From NCBI RefSeq assembly GCF_003060865.1, contig NZ_CP028918.1, positions 1,186,001 to 1,250,000 of the forward strand: a DNA stretch of 64,000 nt, given 5' to 3'. The notes beneath the pieces were generated by a model. That model searched no databases. It saw only the letters and a list, made by a program, of their open reading frames with translations, and was not told where the DNA came from. Source of the stretch: Gemmobacter aquarius. Its GTDB lineage: Bacteria; Pseudomonadota; Alphaproteobacteria; Rhodobacterales; Rhodobacteraceae. Of this stretch, positions 9,452 through 19,498 are shown one piece after another (position 1 is the first letter of the stretch; every line of letters begins with the position of its first letter). A program made the translations under genes and the position numbers.

Positions 9452-10336
9452 GTGACTGCGGAACCGACATTCCTGTTTTGCGTAGGGGCGACGAAGGCGG
9501 GCACGTCCTGGCTTTACCGTTACCTTGCGCGGCATCCGGAGTGTCATTTGCGGAGCATCAAGGAATTGCATTACTTCGACATGCTCGAAAGCGGCAATTA
9601 CGCGCGGCATCGTGACCGCGAGGCGCGGCGTCTGGCCGCGTTGCGCGACGAGGCGGCATCTGGCGCGCCGATGGGGCCGTTTCGGGCGCGGATGCTGCGC
9701 GACACCGAAGAGTGGTGTTCGGTGATCGGGCATGAGGGCGAGAACCTGGACGCCTACCGCACCTATCTGGCCGGGGAGCGCGGGGTGCGGCATCTGGTGG
9801 GCGACATTACGCCGGCCTATGCGCTGTTGCCTGTTGCGCGGCTGGCGCAGATGGCGCGGATGGCGGGCGATGTGCGCTTTGTCTATCTGCTGCGCGATCC
9901 GGTGTCGCGGCTTTGGTCGCAGGCGCGGATGGTGGCTTACCGCAAGGCGCGGTCGCTGGCCGAGTTTCCGGCCCGTGCCGCCGAGGTGATGGGTGCGATG
10001 ATCGACGGGGTGCGCGAAGGGCGTAACGACCGCGAGGATTATATCGGAGCGATTGGCCGCCTGCGCGAGTCGGTGGCCGCGTCGCGGTTGTTCGTGCAGT
10101 TGCAGGACGAGATGATGGGCGTGCCCGGTCTGGCGCGGCTGTGCGGGTTTCTGGGCATCGCGGCGGTGCCTGCCGATTTCGACAAGCGGGTGCATGAAGG
10201 TACGCCGCTTGCTTTGGACGAAGGGTTGCGGGCCCGCGCGCAGGCAGCACTTCGTCCGCAATACGACTTTGTCGCCACGCTGTTTCCGGAGCTTCCGGAC
10301 AGCTGGCGCAGGAACATGATCGGGGTTCACGGATGA
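9452..10336 (+). CDS. sulfotransferase-family protein inserted in the nuo operon
   Basis: 294 aa. The N-terminal [20 protein letters not shown] (about residues 7-26) is the 5'-phosphosulfate loop with its lysine, and [18 protein letters not shown] near 140 is the 3'-phosphate segment, so PAPS-dependent sulfation is likely. KELHYF after the P-loop helix is also typical of sulfotransferases acting on carbohydrates or small molecules. The acceptor is unknown. GTG start 3 bp after nuoC; the stop overlaps the nuoD ATG by 4 bp, so it is translationally embedded in the operon. No link to complex I is known to me. Confidence 0.85.
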   Translation: MTAEPTFLFCVGATKAGTSWLYRYLARHPECHLRSIKELHYFDMLESGNYARHRDREARRLAALRDEAASGAPMGPFRARMLRDTEEWCSVIGHEGENLDAYRTYLAGERGVRHLVGDITPAYALLPVARLAQMARMAGDVRFVYLLRDPVSRLWSQARMVAYRKARSLAEFPARAAEVMGAMIDGVREGRNDREDYIGAIGRLRESVAASRLFVQLQDEMMGVPGLARLCGFLGIAAVPADFDKRVHEGTPLALDEGLRARAQAALRPQYDFVATLFPELPDSWRRNMIGVHG

Positions 10337-11544
10337 TGGATGGTAGCTTCGACGACGCGTTGACGGGCGAGCAGAAGATCCGCAACTTCAACATCAACTT
10401 CGGCCCGCAGCACCCTGCGGCGCACGGGGTTTTGCGTCTGGTGCTGGAGCTGGACGGCGAGATCGTGGAACGCTGCGATCCGCATATCGGCCTGCTGCAT
10501 CGCGGGACCGAAAAGCTGATGGAAAGCCGGACCTACCTGCAGAACCTGCCCTATTTCGACCGGCTGGATTATGTCGCGCCGATGAATCAGGAACATGCCT
10601 GGTGTCTGGCGATCGAAAAGCTGACCAACACCGCCGTGCCCCGTCGGGCGAGCCTGATCCGTGTGCTTTATTCGGAAATCAGCCGCATCCTGAACCATTT
10701 GCTTAACGTGACGACGCAGGCGATGGACGTGGGCGCCTTGACGCCTCCGCTTTGGGGGTTCGAGGAACGCGAGAAGCTGATGGTGTTTTATGAGCGGGCT
10801 TCCGGGTCGCGGCTGCATGCAGCCTATTTCCGGCCCGGTGGCGTGCATCAGGACCTGACCGCATCGCTGATCGACGATATCGACGCATGGGCGGACCATT
10901 TCCCCAAGGTGTTGGACGATATCGACACGCTGTTGACCGAAAACCGCATCTTCAAGCAGCGCAATGCCGATATCGGTGTGGTGACGGAAGATGACATCCA
11001 GAAATGGGGGTTTTCGGGCGTGATGGTGCGCGGGTCGGGCTTTGCCTGGGATCTGCGGCGCAGCCAGCCTTATGAATGTTACGACGAGTTCGATTTCAAG
11101 ATTCCGGTCGGCAAGAACGGCGATTGCTATGATCGCTACCTGTGCCGCATGGCCGAAATGCGCGAGTCGACGCGGATCGTGCAGCAGGCGATTGCCAAGC
11201 TGCGCGTGGAAAAGGGCGACGTACTGGCGCGCGGCAAGATCACGCCGCCCAAGCGCGGCGAGATGAAGACATCGATGGAAGCGCTGATCCATCACTTCAA
11301 GCTTTATACCGAGGGCTTCCACGTTCCGGCAGGCGAGGTTTACGCCTCGGTCGAAGCGCCCAAGGGCGAGTTCGGCGTGTATCTGGTGGCGGACGGGTCG
11401 AACAAACCCTACCGCGCCAAGATCCGCGCGCCGGGTTTCCTGCATCTGCAAGCCATGGATTACATCTGCAAGGGGCATCAGCTTGCTGACGTCTCTGCCA
11501 TCATCGGCACGATGGATGTCGTGTTCGGGGAGATCGACCGCTAA
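10333..11544 (+). CDS. nuoD: NADH-quinone oxidoreductase subunit D
   Basis: 403 aa, the 49-kDa subunit forming the quinone cavity with NuoB. Landmarks: [14 protein letters not shown] near residues 18-31, [32 protein letters not shown] and [10 protein letters not shown]. Start is ATG at 10333 or the adjacent ATG at 10336; the first overlaps the sulfotransferase stop (ATGA). The C-terminus DVVFGEIDR is the family end. Confidence 0.97.
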   Translation: MMDGSFDDALTGEQKIRNFNINFGPQHPAAHGVLRLVLELDGEIVERCDPHIGLLHRGTEKLMESRTYLQNLPYFDRLDYVAPMNQEHAWCLAIEKLTNTAVPRRASLIRVLYSEISRILNHLLNVTTQAMDVGALTPPLWGFEEREKLMVFYERASGSRLHAAYFRPGGVHQDLTASLIDDIDAWADHFPKVLDDIDTLLTENRIFKQRNADIGVVTEDDIQKWGFSGVMVRGSGFAWDLRRSQPYECYDEFDFKIPVGKNGDCYDRYLCRMAEMRESTRIVQQAIAKLRVEKGDVLARGKITPPKRGEMKTSMEALIHHFKLYTEGFHVPAGEVYASVEAPKGEFGVYLVADGSNKPYRAKIRAPGFLHLQAMDYICKGHQLADVSAIIGTMDVVFGEIDR

Positions 11545-12431
11545 TGCTACGCCGCCTTCATCCCGTCCAGCCGGACAGCTTTGCCTTTACCGCTGCCAAC
11601 CTTGCGTGGGCGCAGGGCCAGATTTCGAAATACCCCGAGGGGCGTCAGGCATCGGCCATCATTCCGCTTTTGTGGCGGGCGCAAGAGCAAGAGGGCTGGC
11701 TGTCGCGCAAGGCGATTGAAACCGTGGCCGATATGCTTGGCATGGCCTATATCCGGGCGCTGGAAGTGGCGACCTTCTACTTCATGTTCCAGCTGCAACC
11801 CGTGGGTTCGGTGGCGCATGTCCAGATTTGCGGGACCACGTCTTGCATGATCTGCGGCGCGGAAGAGCTGATCGCTGTGTGTAAGGAGATGATTGCCAAG
11901 ACGCCGCATACGCTGTCGCTTGACGGCAAGTTTTCGTGGGAAGAGGTCGAATGTCTGGGGGCCTGCGCCAATGCGCCGATGGCCCAGATCGGCAAGGATT
12001 ATTACGAGGACCTGACCGCCGAGAAGCTGCGCGACATGATCGCGCGGTTTTCCAAGGGCGAGGTGCCGACCCCCGGCCCGCAAAACGGGCGCTATGCGGC
12101 GGAACCTTTGTCGGGGCTGACGACGCTGAAGGATTTCGAGAGCGGGCGGCAGCAGTATAACGCTTCGGCCCAGCGGGCGGTTGACCTGCGCGATACGGTC
12201 AAGCGCATCGACGGGACGGAAGTGCCGATCCTGACGCCGTGGCTGGGCAAGGCGGCCAAGACGGCGGCGAAGGTTGCGGTTGGCGCGGCGGTGGCGGCGG
12301 TTGCCGTGGCGGCGGTGGATGCCGTGACCAAGCCCAAGCGCACGGCGAAGAAGGCCGATGCGGCGGACGGAACAGAGGCCGTGGCCAAGGCGCCGCGGGC
12401 GACGAAGAAGAAGACGGAAGGCGACGCTTGA
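11544..12431 (+). CDS. nuoE: NADH-quinone oxidoreductase subunit E with Ala/Lys-rich tail
   Basis: 295 aa. Residues 1-170 form the thioredoxin-like 24-kDa subunit binding [2Fe-2S] cluster N1a, with ligands in [11 protein letters not shown] and CLGACANAP. The remaining about 120 residues are an extension absent from E. coli NuoE: a linker, then [19 protein letters not shown], then Lys/Ala repeats ([24 protein letters not shown]) resembling a histone-H1-like tail. Rhodobacter NuoE proteins are known to be long; the role of the tail is unknown. Start overlaps the nuoD stop by 1 bp. Confidence 0.95.
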   Translation: MLRRLHPVQPDSFAFTAANLAWAQGQISKYPEGRQASAIIPLLWRAQEQEGWLSRKAIETVADMLGMAYIRALEVATFYFMFQLQPVGSVAHVQICGTTSCMICGAEELIAVCKEMIAKTPHTLSLDGKFSWEEVECLGACANAPMAQIGKDYYEDLTAEKLRDMIARFSKGEVPTPGPQNGRYAAEPLSGLTTLKDFESGRQQYNASAQRAVDLRDTVKRIDGTEVPILTPWLGKAAKTAAKVAVGAAVAAVAVAAVDAVTKPKRTAKKADAADGTEAVAKAPRATKKKTEGDA

Positions 12432-12476
12432 GTAACTGAGTGAACGGGCCAAGGCCCCCGATTTGAGGGACATCGC

Positions 12477-13124
12477 ATGAAACGAGCTGAAAATCTGAAC
12501 GCACCTTCGCTGAACGGCTGGCTTCTGGCCGCCGGTTTCGGCATCGCCGCGTTCCTTGTGGCGAAAGTGGTCGGAGGGTTCGATTACACGCCTTCGGCAT
12601 TCTTCGGCATTGTGGTGATGTTCGGCGCGGGCATGTTTACGGGCATGTCCTGGGGCGGTTCGGTCGATGCGCCCGCTGCGGATGCGGGCCATGGCGCGGT
12701 TTCGGCGGTTGCGGCTCCGGCTCCGGTTGCGGCTGCGGCGGTGGTTGCTCCGGCTGCTGCTCCGGCGGCGGCAGTTTCCAAGGCCGATGCTTCGGCCCCT
12801 GTGGCTGCGGTTGCGCCGGTCGCCGCGGTGGCGGGCGAGGGGACGAAACCTGCGGCGCTTGCTGCGGCGCGGGGCGGGGTTGCGGACGATCTGAAAAAGA
12901 TCGAAGGCATCGGGCCTGCGCTCGAGAAGCTGTGCAACGAGATGGGCATCTTCCATTTCGACCAGATCGCAAGCTGGGGCGCGAATGAAATCGCGTGGAT
13001 GGATGGCAACCTGAAAGGGTTCAAGGGCCGCGTGACCCGTGACAAGTGGGTGGCGCAGGCGAAACTGATCGGCTCGGTCGGCATGGAGGAATTCCAGCGC
13101 CGCGCCAAGACGAACGACTACTGA
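12477..13124 (+). CDS. nuo-operon accessory protein: membrane anchor plus helix-hairpin-helix domain
   Basis: 215 aa, not a canonical complex I subunit. Two hydrophobic helices (about 14-32 and 41-60), an Ala/Pro/Val-rich linker (about 66-135), then a C-terminal helix-hairpin-helix-like domain beginning DDLKKIEGIGPALEKLCN and continuing FDQIASWGANEIAWM. The GIGP turn is the hairpin. Such domains are found with NuoE-like proteins in Rhodobacterales. An assembly or scaffolding role is a guess. ATG at 12477 follows GAGGGACATCGC, 45 bp after nuoE. Confidence 0.8.
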   Translation: MKRAENLNAPSLNGWLLAAGFGIAAFLVAKVVGGFDYTPSAFFGIVVMFGAGMFTGMSWGGSVDAPAADAGHGAVSAVAAPAPVAAAAVVAPAAAPAAAVSKADASAPVAAVAPVAAVAGEGTKPAALAAARGGVADDLKKIEGIGPALEKLCNEMGIFHFDQIASWGANEIAWMDGNLKGFKGRVTRDKWVAQAKLIGSVGMEEFQRRAKTNDY

Positions 13125-13133
13125 GGCGGGGTG

Positions 13134-13352
13134 ATGGCGTCCCCGCAGGATATGACACTGGCACGGCAGGCGCGGATGATCGCGCTTGTTCTGGTCGGGA
13201 CCGTGGTTCTGTGGATGGGGGCGCAATTCCTTGGCGGGAAGATGGGATGGGACGTGCGTTACGTCTTTCTCTTCGACCTTGCTGCGATGGCCGCGTTCTT
13301 CTGGACGCTGGTTGTGACGTACAGGCTCTGGCGCAAGCGCCGGAACAATTGA
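13134..13352 (+). CDS. DUF5337-like two-helix membrane protein
   Basis: 72 aa small membrane protein in the nuo cluster. Two hydrophobic segments (about 13-32 and 44-63) and a basic C-terminus LWRKRRNN. Resembles the DUF5337 family typical of this position in Rhodobacterales; the name is from memory, not a search. ATG at 13134 is preferred over the overlapping GTG at 13131. The function is unknown; position suggests a role in complex I assembly or stability. Confidence 0.75.
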   Translation: MASPQDMTLARQARMIALVLVGTVVLWMGAQFLGGKMGWDVRYVFLFDLAAMAAFFWTLVVTYRLWRKRRNN

Positions 13353-13362
13353 GGGGCTAGGG

Positions 13363-14658
13363 ATGCTCAAGGATCAGGACCGTATCTTCACCAACCTGTA
13401 CGGGATGCACGACCGCTCTCTTGCGGGCGCGAAGAAGCGCGGGCATTGGAACGGCACGGCCGAAATCATCCAGCGCGGGCGCGATACGATCATCGAGCAG
13501 GTCAAGGCGAGTGGCTTGCGCGGGCGCGGCGGGGCGGGCTTTCCGACCGGTCTGAAGTGGTCGTTCATGCCCAAGCAGTCGGATGGCCGTCCGTCTTATC
13601 TGGTGATCAACGCCGACGAGTCCGAACCGGGCACGTGCAAGGACCGCGAGATCATGCGGCACGATCCGCATACGCTGATCGAGGGGGCGCTGATTGCGTC
13701 TTTCGCGATGAATGCGAATGCCTGCTACATATACATCCGCGGCGAATATATCCGCGAGCGCGAGGCTTTGCAGGCCGCGATCGACGAATGTTATGATGCT
13801 GGCCTGTTGGGCAAGAACGCTGCCAAGTCGGGTTGGGATTTCGATCTGTACCTGCATCACGGCGCGGGGGCCTACATCTGCGGCGAGGAAACGGCGCTTC
13901 TGGAAAGCCTTGAGGGCAAGAAGGGGATGCCGCGGATGAAGCCGCCGTTCCCGGCGGGGTCGGGGCTTTATGGCTGCCCGACGACGGTGAACAATGTGGA
14001 ATCGATTGCGGTTGTGCCGACGATTTTGCGGCGCGGGTCGGATTGGTTCGCGTCGTTCGGGCGTCCGAACAATGCGGGCACCAAGCTGTTCGGGATTTCG
14101 GGGCATGTGGTGCATCCTTGTGTCGTCGAAGAGGCGATGTCGATTTCGCTGAAGGAATTGCTCGACCGGCATTGCGGTGGTGTGCGCGGCGGCTGGAAGA
14201 ACCTGAAGGCGGTCATTCCGGGCGGGTCTTCGGTGCCGATGCTGAACGCAAGCCAGTGCGAGGATGCGATCATGGATTTCGACTGGCTGCGCGAGCAGCG
14301 GTCGGGTCTGGGCACGGCGGCGGTGATCGTGATGGATCAGTCTACGGACGTGATCAAGGCGATCTGGCGCTTGTCGAAGTTCTACAAGCACGAAAGCTGT
14401 GGCCAGTGCACGCCTTGCCGCGAAGGTACGGGCTGGATGATGCGGGTGATGGACCGTCTGGTTCGGGGCGAGGCGGAGGTCGAGGAGATCGACATGCTGC
14501 TGAGTGTGACCAAGCAGGTGGAAGGCCACACGATCTGCGCGCTTGGCGATGCGGCGGCCTGGCCGATCCAGGGCTTGATCCGGCAGTTCCGCGACGAGAT
14601 CGAGGACCGGATCAAGGCCAAGAAGACCGGCCGCATTTCGGCGGTGGCTGCGGAATGA
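13363..14658 (+). CDS. nuoF: NADH-quinone oxidoreductase subunit F
   Basis: 431 aa, the 51-kDa subunit binding NADH, FMN and [4Fe-4S] cluster N3. FMN loop [13 protein letters not shown] near residue 55; [17 protein letters not shown] and [16 protein letters not shown] follow. N3 ligands lie in [14 protein letters not shown] and the later [13 protein letters not shown]. Full length. Stop overlaps the DUF5333-like start in an ATGA. Confidence 0.98.
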   Translation: MLKDQDRIFTNLYGMHDRSLAGAKKRGHWNGTAEIIQRGRDTIIEQVKASGLRGRGGAGFPTGLKWSFMPKQSDGRPSYLVINADESEPGTCKDREIMRHDPHTLIEGALIASFAMNANACYIYIRGEYIREREALQAAIDECYDAGLLGKNAAKSGWDFDLYLHHGAGAYICGEETALLESLEGKKGMPRMKPPFPAGSGLYGCPTTVNNVESIAVVPTILRRGSDWFASFGRPNNAGTKLFGISGHVVHPCVVEEAMSISLKELLDRHCGGVRGGWKNLKAVIPGGSSVPMLNASQCEDAIMDFDWLREQRSGLGTAAVIVMDQSTDVIKAIWRLSKFYKHESCGQCTPCREGTGWMMRVMDRLVRGEAEVEEIDMLLSVTKQVEGHTICALGDAAAWPIQGLIRQFRDEIEDRIKAKKTGRISAVAAE

Positions 14659-15074
14659 CGACGCGGGTCTTCCTTGGGCTGGTGGCGGGGATGGTCGGGC
14701 TGTGCCTGACCGCGCCCGTCATGGCGCAGGACAAGGTGCCTTTGGCCGAGAACGCGCATATCCGCGACAGTCTGGTTGCGGGGCGGGTGGCCGATGTGTT
14801 GCGGACCGAATGCGGGTCGCTTCATGCGCGGATGCTGCTGGCGCTGAGCAAGCTGGACGATCTGAAGGATTATGCCATCGCCGAGGGATACACCGAGGCC
14901 GAGGTGAAGGCTTTCCTGAAGGACAAGGCGCAGAAAGACGCGATGAAGGCGGTTGCCGCCGATTATCTGGCCAAGGCCGGAGCGGTTGCCGGCGACGAGG
15001 AAAGCTATTGCCGCGTCGGCAAGGACGAGATCGCCAAGGGCACCTTGGCGGGCAGTTTGTTGTGGTCATGGTAG
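14655..15074 (+). CDS. DUF5333-like secreted protein of the nuo cluster
   Basis: 139 aa. A signal peptide (about 1-25, ending VMA-QDK) is followed by a helical periplasmic domain with two cysteines, [12 protein letters not shown] and ESYCRVG, likely a disulfide. Resembles DUF5333, a Rhodobacterales family found between nuoF and nuoG (recalled, not searched). The start ATG at 14655 overlaps the nuoF stop by 4 bp. The function is unknown; a periplasmic protein in a complex I operon is notable. Confidence 0.75.
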   Translation: MTTRVFLGLVAGMVGLCLTAPVMAQDKVPLAENAHIRDSLVAGRVADVLRTECGSLHARMLLALSKLDDLKDYAIAEGYTEAEVKAFLKDKAQKDAMKAVAADYLAKAGAVAGDEESYCRVGKDEIAKGTLAGSLLWSW

Positions 15075-15083
15075 GGACGGGCG

Positions 15084-15263
15084 ATGTGCTACGGTAACCT
15101 TGATCCGAAATACGCGATGCGCGACACCGAGGCGCGCGTGAAACACCTGTCTTTTGCACAGGACGAGACGAAACAGGCCGCCCCTGCGGCGTTTGGCGGG
15201 CTGATGGCCCGCTTGCGCGATGCGGTGACGGGGTGGCTGCGGAAGGACCGGGCTCATGTCTAA
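15084..15263 (+). CDS. 59-aa small protein between nuoF and nuoG
   Basis: 59 aa, starting [20 protein letters not shown] with a hydrophilic N-terminal half and an amphipathic C-terminal half ([17 protein letters not shown]). ATG at 15084 with GGGACGG upstream; the stop at 15261-15263 lies inside nuoG, whose start overlaps by 8 bp, so translation appears coupled. Codon use matches the neighbours (GC-rich third positions). No family recognised; short length means it may be missed by automatic annotation. Confidence 0.65.
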   Translation: MCYGNLDPKYAMRDTEARVKHLSFAQDETKQAAPAAFGGLMARLRDAVTGWLRKDRAHV

Positions 15264-17268
15264 CCTGAAAAAGATCAATATCGACGGTATCGAGGTCGAG
15301 GTTGATGGCGCGATGACGATCATACAGGCGGCCGAGGTCGCCGGGGTCGAGATTCCGCGCTTTTGCTACCACGAACGGCTGACGATTGCCGGGAACTGCC
15401 GGATGTGTCTGGTCGAGGTCGTTGGTGGCCCGCCGAAGCCTGCGGCGTCTTGCGCGATGCAGGTCAAGGATTTGCGGCCCGGCCCGAATGGCGAGGCGCC
15501 GGTGGTCAAGACCAAGTCGCCGATGGTCAAGAAGGCCCGCGAGGGGGTCATGGAATTCCTGCTGATCAACCACCCGCTGGATTGCCCGATCTGCGATCAG
15601 GGTGGCGAGTGTGACTTGCAGGATCAGGCCATGGCGTATGGCGTAGATTTCAGCCGCTACCGTGAACCGAAGCGGGCGTCGGATGACCTGAACCTTGGCC
15701 CCTTGGTTGCGACCAAGATGACGCGCTGCATTTCCTGCACGCGCTGTGTGCGCTTTACGTCGGAAGTGGCTGGCATCAACCAGATGGGCCAGACCGGGCG
15801 GGGCGAGGATAGCGAGATCACGTCCTATCTGGGCATGACGCTGGATAGCAATTTGCAGGGCAATATCATCGACTTGTGCCCCGTGGGGGCGCTGACGAGC
15901 AAGCCCTATGCCTTTACCGCGCGGCCTTGGGAATTGACCAAGACCGAGAGCATCGACGTGATGGATGCGCTGGGATCGAACATCCGGATCGACGCCAAGG
16001 GGCGCGAGGTGATGCGGATCCTGCCGCGGAACCATGACGGCGTGAACGAGGAATGGATTTCCGACAAGACGCGTTTCGTCTGGGACGGGTTGCGCCGTCA
16101 GCGGCTGGACACGCCTTATATCCGTGAAAATGGCAAGCTGCGCCGTGCCGGATGGGGCGAGGCGCTGGCTGCGGCTGCGGCTGCGATGAAGGGCAAGCGG
16201 GTTGCGGGCATCATCGGCGATCTGGTGCCGGTCGAGGCGGCTTACAGCTTGAAGACGCTGATCGAAGGGCTGGGCGGCAAGGTCGAGGCGCGGGTTGACG
16301 GGGCAAAGCTGCCTGCGGGGAACCGGTCGGCCTATGTCGGCAACGCGCTGATCGAGGATATCGACGGGGCCAAGGGCATCTGGATCGTGGGATCGAACCC
16401 GCGTCTGGAAGCGCCTGTGCTGAATGCGCGTATCCGCAAGGCGTGGCAGTTGGGAGCGCAGGTTTCGGTGATCGGGGTCGGGGCAGACCTGACCTATGAT
16501 TACAAGCATCTGGGCACGGATCGTGCGGCGCTGGTCAAGGCGGTCGATGGTGCGGAAGCTTACGGTAAGCCTACCGTGGTGATCGTGGGGCAAGGTGCGC
16601 TGAACGAGGCGGATGGCGAGGCGGTTCTGGGTCAGGCCATGGCGCTGGCCGAAAAGCTGGGTGCCAAGTTGCTGGTTCTGCACACCGCTGCGGCCCGTGT
16701 GGGTGCGCTGGATGTGGGCGCTGTTACCGAAGGCGGGCTTTCGGCTGCGCTGGACGGGGCCGAGGTGGTCTATAACCTTGGCGCGGACGAGGTGGAAATC
16801 GCCGCCGGTGCTTTCGTGATCTATCAGGGCAGCCATGGCGACCGTGGCGCGCATCGGGCGGATATCGTTCTGCCGGGGGCGGCTTATACGGAAGAGAACG
16901 GGCTGTTCGTGAACACCGAAGGTCGGCCGCAACTGGCGATGCGGGCAGGGTTTGCGCCCGGCGAGGCCAAGGAGAACTGGGCGATCCTGCGGGCTTTGTC
17001 GGCGGAACTGGGCGTGACGCTGCCGTGGGATTCGCTGGCGGTGTTGCGGTCGCGACTGGTCGCGGCGCATCCGCATCTGGGGCGTATCGACGAGGTGGCC
17101 GACAATGCTTGGACTGCCCTGCCGGTGAAGGCGCCGGGCAAGGCGGATTTCCGCAATGCGGTGAAGGATTTCTACCTGACCAACCCGATTGCGCGGGCAT
17201 CCGCGCTGATGGGCGAATTGTCGGCTTTGGCTGTTGCCCGTGCGCGGGTTGCGGTCGCGGCGGAATAA
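15256..17268 (+). CDS. nuoG: NADH-quinone oxidoreductase subunit G
   Basis: 670 aa, the 75-kDa subunit. N-terminal [2Fe-2S] ferredoxin domain (N1b) with cysteines in [19 protein letters not shown] and SCAMQ; the [18 protein letters not shown] segment supplies N5/N4-region ligands; [13 protein letters not shown] and [14 protein letters not shown] complete the cluster domain. The rest is a shortened molybdopterin-oxidoreductase-like domain (E. coli NuoG is over 900 aa), as in mitochondrial and alphaproteobacterial forms. ATG at 15256 gives [11 protein letters not shown]. Confidence 0.97.
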   Translation: MSNLKKINIDGIEVEVDGAMTIIQAAEVAGVEIPRFCYHERLTIAGNCRMCLVEVVGGPPKPAASCAMQVKDLRPGPNGEAPVVKTKSPMVKKAREGVMEFLLINHPLDCPICDQGGECDLQDQAMAYGVDFSRYREPKRASDDLNLGPLVATKMTRCISCTRCVRFTSEVAGINQMGQTGRGEDSEITSYLGMTLDSNLQGNIIDLCPVGALTSKPYAFTARPWELTKTESIDVMDALGSNIRIDAKGREVMRILPRNHDGVNEEWISDKTRFVWDGLRRQRLDTPYIRENGKLRRAGWGEALAAAAAAMKGKRVAGIIGDLVPVEAAYSLKTLIEGLGGKVEARVDGAKLPAGNRSAYVGNALIEDIDGAKGIWIVGSNPRLEAPVLNARIRKAWQLGAQVSVIGVGADLTYDYKHLGTDRAALVKAVDGAEAYGKPTVVIVGQGALNEADGEAVLGQAMALAEKLGAKLLVLHTAAARVGALDVGAVTEGGLSAALDGAEVVYNLGADEVEIAAGAFVIYQGSHGDRGAHRADIVLPGAAYTEENGLFVNTEGRPQLAMRAGFAPGEAKENWAILRALSAELGVTLPWDSLAVLRSRLVAAHPHLGRIDEVADNAWTALPVKAPGKADFRNAVKDFYLTNPIARASALMGELSALAVARARVAVAAE

Positions 17269-17274
17269 GGGGAT

Positions 17275-17679
17275 ATGCGCGTGGCAACGGCAGTAGCAGC
17301 GGGATGGATGGCGGCGACAGCCGGTCTGTCGGCCTGCGCGCCTGTGCCGGTTGACGAAAGCGCGCCCTTCGCGCCGACCTACAAGGGGATCGAGACGATC
17401 CTCCTGGACGGCGATCTGGTGAATTTCCGTGTGGCCATGACGGGCGCGCGGGGGGATGGGGATGTTGATGCCTATGCACGCTGTGCGGCGGCGCAATATG
17501 CCCTGATCCGGGGTTTCGGTTTTGCCCGCCATGTGCGGACGACCGTGGCCAAGACAGGCGAAATCTGGCGCGGGGATGCGGTTTACACCATATCCGCCGC
17601 GCTTCCTCGCGGGTTGAAGACGATCGACGCCGAAGTGACGGTGCGTGATTGCGGCGCGCAGGGCATACCGACGGTTTAG
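17275..17679 (+). CDS. putative lipoprotein between nuoG and nuoH
   Basis: 134 aa. MRVATAVAAGWMAATAGLSAC is a lipoprotein signal with lipobox LSAC (Cys21). The mature part has three further cysteines or cysteine-rich spots (ARCAAAQYALIRG, VRDCGAQG) and a beta-rich middle (DLVNFRVAMTGARGDGDVDA). It starts 6 bp after nuoG. No family recognised beyond being one of the accessory nuo-cluster proteins. Likely periplasmic, anchored in a membrane. Confidence 0.7.
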   Translation: MRVATAVAAGWMAATAGLSACAPVPVDESAPFAPTYKGIETILLDGDLVNFRVAMTGARGDGDVDAYARCAAAQYALIRGFGFARHVRTTVAKTGEIWRGDAVYTISAALPRGLKTIDAEVTVRDCGAQGIPTV

Positions 17680-17691
17680 GGAAACAGGCAG

Positions 17692-18726
17692 ATGGACTTC
17701 TTTTCGACTACCTTGGGGATCGGTGTGCTGGTGGCGGCACAGTGCCTGCTTGTCGTCGGCTTCGTGATGATCTCGATGCTGTTTCTGGTCTACGGCGACC
17801 GCAAGATCTGGGCGGCGGTGCAGATGCGGCGCGGGCCGAACGTGGTGGGGCCCTGGGGCCTTTTGCAGACGGTGGCCGACGCGCTGAAATATGTGCTGAA
17901 AGAAATCGTCATTCCGGCGGGGGCGGACCGTCCGGTCTATTTCCTTGCGCCGATGTTGTCCTTTGTTTTGGCGATGATGGCCTGGGCGGTCATTCCGTTC
18001 AATTCGGGCTGGGTGTTGGCCAATATCAACGTGGCGATCCTGTTCGTCTTTGCGATGTCTTCGCTTGAGGTTTACGGGGTCATCATGGGGGGATGGGCGT
18101 CGAACTCGAAATACCCGTTCCTCGGGTCGCTGCGGTCGGCGGCACAGATGATTTCCTATGAGGTGTCGCTGGGGCTGATCATCATCGGGATCATCATCTC
18201 GACGGGATCGATGAACTTTACCGCGATCGTGGAAGCGCAGCGGGGCGATTTCGGGCTGTTCAACTGGTATTGGCTGCCGCATCTGCCGATGGTGGCGCTG
18301 TTCTTCATCTCGGCCCTTGCGGAAACCAACCGCCCGCCGTTCGACCTGCCGGAAGCGGAATCGGAACTGGTGGCCGGGTTCATGGTGGAATACTCGTCCA
18401 CGCCGTTCCTTTTGTTCATGGCCGGTGAGTATATCGCCATCTTCCTGATGTGCGCGCTGATGAGCCTGTTGTTCTTCGGCGGTTGGCTGTCGCCGATTCC
18501 GGGCCTGCCGGACGGGGCGCTTTGGATGATTGCCAAGATGGCGTTCTTCTTCTTCCTGTTCGCGATGGTGAAGGCCATCGTGCCGCGCTACCGCTATGAC
18601 CAGTTGATGCGGATCGGCTGGAAGGTGTTCCTGCCGCTGTCCTTGGGCTGGGTTGTCGTGGTGGCGTTTCTTGCGAAATTCGAGGTGCTTGGCGGCTTTT
18701 GGGCCCGCTGGGCGATTGGGGGCTGA
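17692..18726 (+). CDS. nuoH: NADH-quinone oxidoreductase subunit H
   Basis: 344 aa membrane subunit (ND1 homologue) forming the quinone entry and the first part of the proton route. About eight transmembrane helices. Family segments: [20 protein letters not shown] after helix 1, [20 protein letters not shown] and MVEYSSTPF. Full length; ATG at 17692 follows AAACAGGCAG. Confidence 0.97.
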   Translation: MDFFSTTLGIGVLVAAQCLLVVGFVMISMLFLVYGDRKIWAAVQMRRGPNVVGPWGLLQTVADALKYVLKEIVIPAGADRPVYFLAPMLSFVLAMMAWAVIPFNSGWVLANINVAILFVFAMSSLEVYGVIMGGWASNSKYPFLGSLRSAAQMISYEVSLGLIIIGIIISTGSMNFTAIVEAQRGDFGLFNWYWLPHLPMVALFFISALAETNRPPFDLPEAESELVAGFMVEYSSTPFLLFMAGEYIAIFLMCALMSLLFFGGWLSPIPGLPDGALWMIAKMAFFFFLFAMVKAIVPRYRYDQLMRIGWKVFLPLSLGWVVVVAFLAKFEVLGGFWARWAIGG

Positions 18727-18729
18727 GCG

Positions 18730-18993
18730 GTGTCAGGCGAACTTGCCTCTCGGTTTTTTCTGACGACCCTTGGTCGCGATCTGGAGTTGTATCCGGTCGA
18801 CGCCGAGCGGTTTCGGGTGTTTATCGACGGCGAGATCGTGGGCGTCTTTACGGGGTATGGCGCAGCGCACCGGACTGCGGTGAAGGCGGCAAACGAGGAC
18901 AATACGTTTTCGGAAGAACAGCGTCGGCAGATCGCAAACCTGTCTGACTGGACGGTTGAGACGGTCGATACGTTCGATCCGGAGGAGAAGTGA
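18730..18993 (+). CDS. 87-aa hypothetical soluble protein between nuoH and nuoI
   Basis: 87 aa starting with GTG at 18730, 3 bp after the nuoH stop, and ending 3 bp before nuoI. Charged and soluble. The N-terminal segment RDLELYPVDAERFRVFIDGEIVG looks like a small beta-sheet; the C-terminal part (NEDNTFSEEQRRQIANLSDW) is helical and acidic. No family recognised. Tight packing with normal codon use supports a real gene. Confidence 0.65.
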   Translation: MSGELASRFFLTTLGRDLELYPVDAERFRVFIDGEIVGVFTGYGAAHRTAVKAANEDNTFSEEQRRQIANLSDWTVETVDTFDPEEK

Positions 18994-18996
18994 GAC

Positions 18997-19491
18997 ATGG
19001 CGAACATCGACTGGAACCGCGCGACCAAGTATTTCTTCCTGCAGGACTTTTTCAAAGGGTTCGCGCTGGGGATGAAGTATTTCTTCGCGCCCAAGACCAC
19101 GCTGAACTATCCGCATGAAAAGGGGCCGCTTAGCCCCCGTTTCCGTGGGGAACATGCGTTGCGCCGTTACCCGAACGGCGAGGAGCGGTGCATCGCCTGC
19201 AAGCTGTGCGAGGCGGTTTGCCCCGCGCAGGCGATCACCATCGATGCCGAACCTCGCGAGGACGGCAGCCGCCGCACCACGCGCTACGACATCGACATGA
19301 CGAAGTGTATCTATTGTGGGTTCTGTCAGGAGGCCTGCCCGGTCGACGCCATCGTCGAGGGGCCGAACTTCGAGTTTTCAACCGAAACCCGCGAAGAGCT
19401 TTACTACAACAAGGAAAAGCTGCTCGAGAACGGTGCCCGTTGGGAAGCCGAGATCGCGCGCAACCTTGAGCTTGACGCGCCCTACCGGTGA
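18997..19491 (+). CDS. nuoI: NADH-quinone oxidoreductase subunit I
   Basis: 164 aa, the TYKY-type subunit with two [4Fe-4S] clusters (N6a, N6b). Two ferredoxin motifs: [17 protein letters not shown] and [17 protein letters not shown]. The N-terminal amphipathic helix ([17 protein letters not shown]) packs on the membrane. Start ATG is 3 bp after the preceding small gene, with GGAGGAGAAG just upstream. Confidence 0.97.
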   Translation: MANIDWNRATKYFFLQDFFKGFALGMKYFFAPKTTLNYPHEKGPLSPRFRGEHALRRYPNGEERCIACKLCEAVCPAQAITIDAEPREDGSRRTTRYDIDMTKCIYCGFCQEACPVDAIVEGPNFEFSTETREELYYNKEKLLENGARWEAEIARNLELDAPYR

Positions 19492-19498
19492 ACCAGCA

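Noticed and set aside
14719..18282. Very long antisense reading frame (over 1,100 codons) opposite nuoG-nuoH
   Set aside because: GC-rich third positions in the true nuo genes leave the opposite frame stop-free. The product is Arg/Pro/His-rich low-complexity with no domain.
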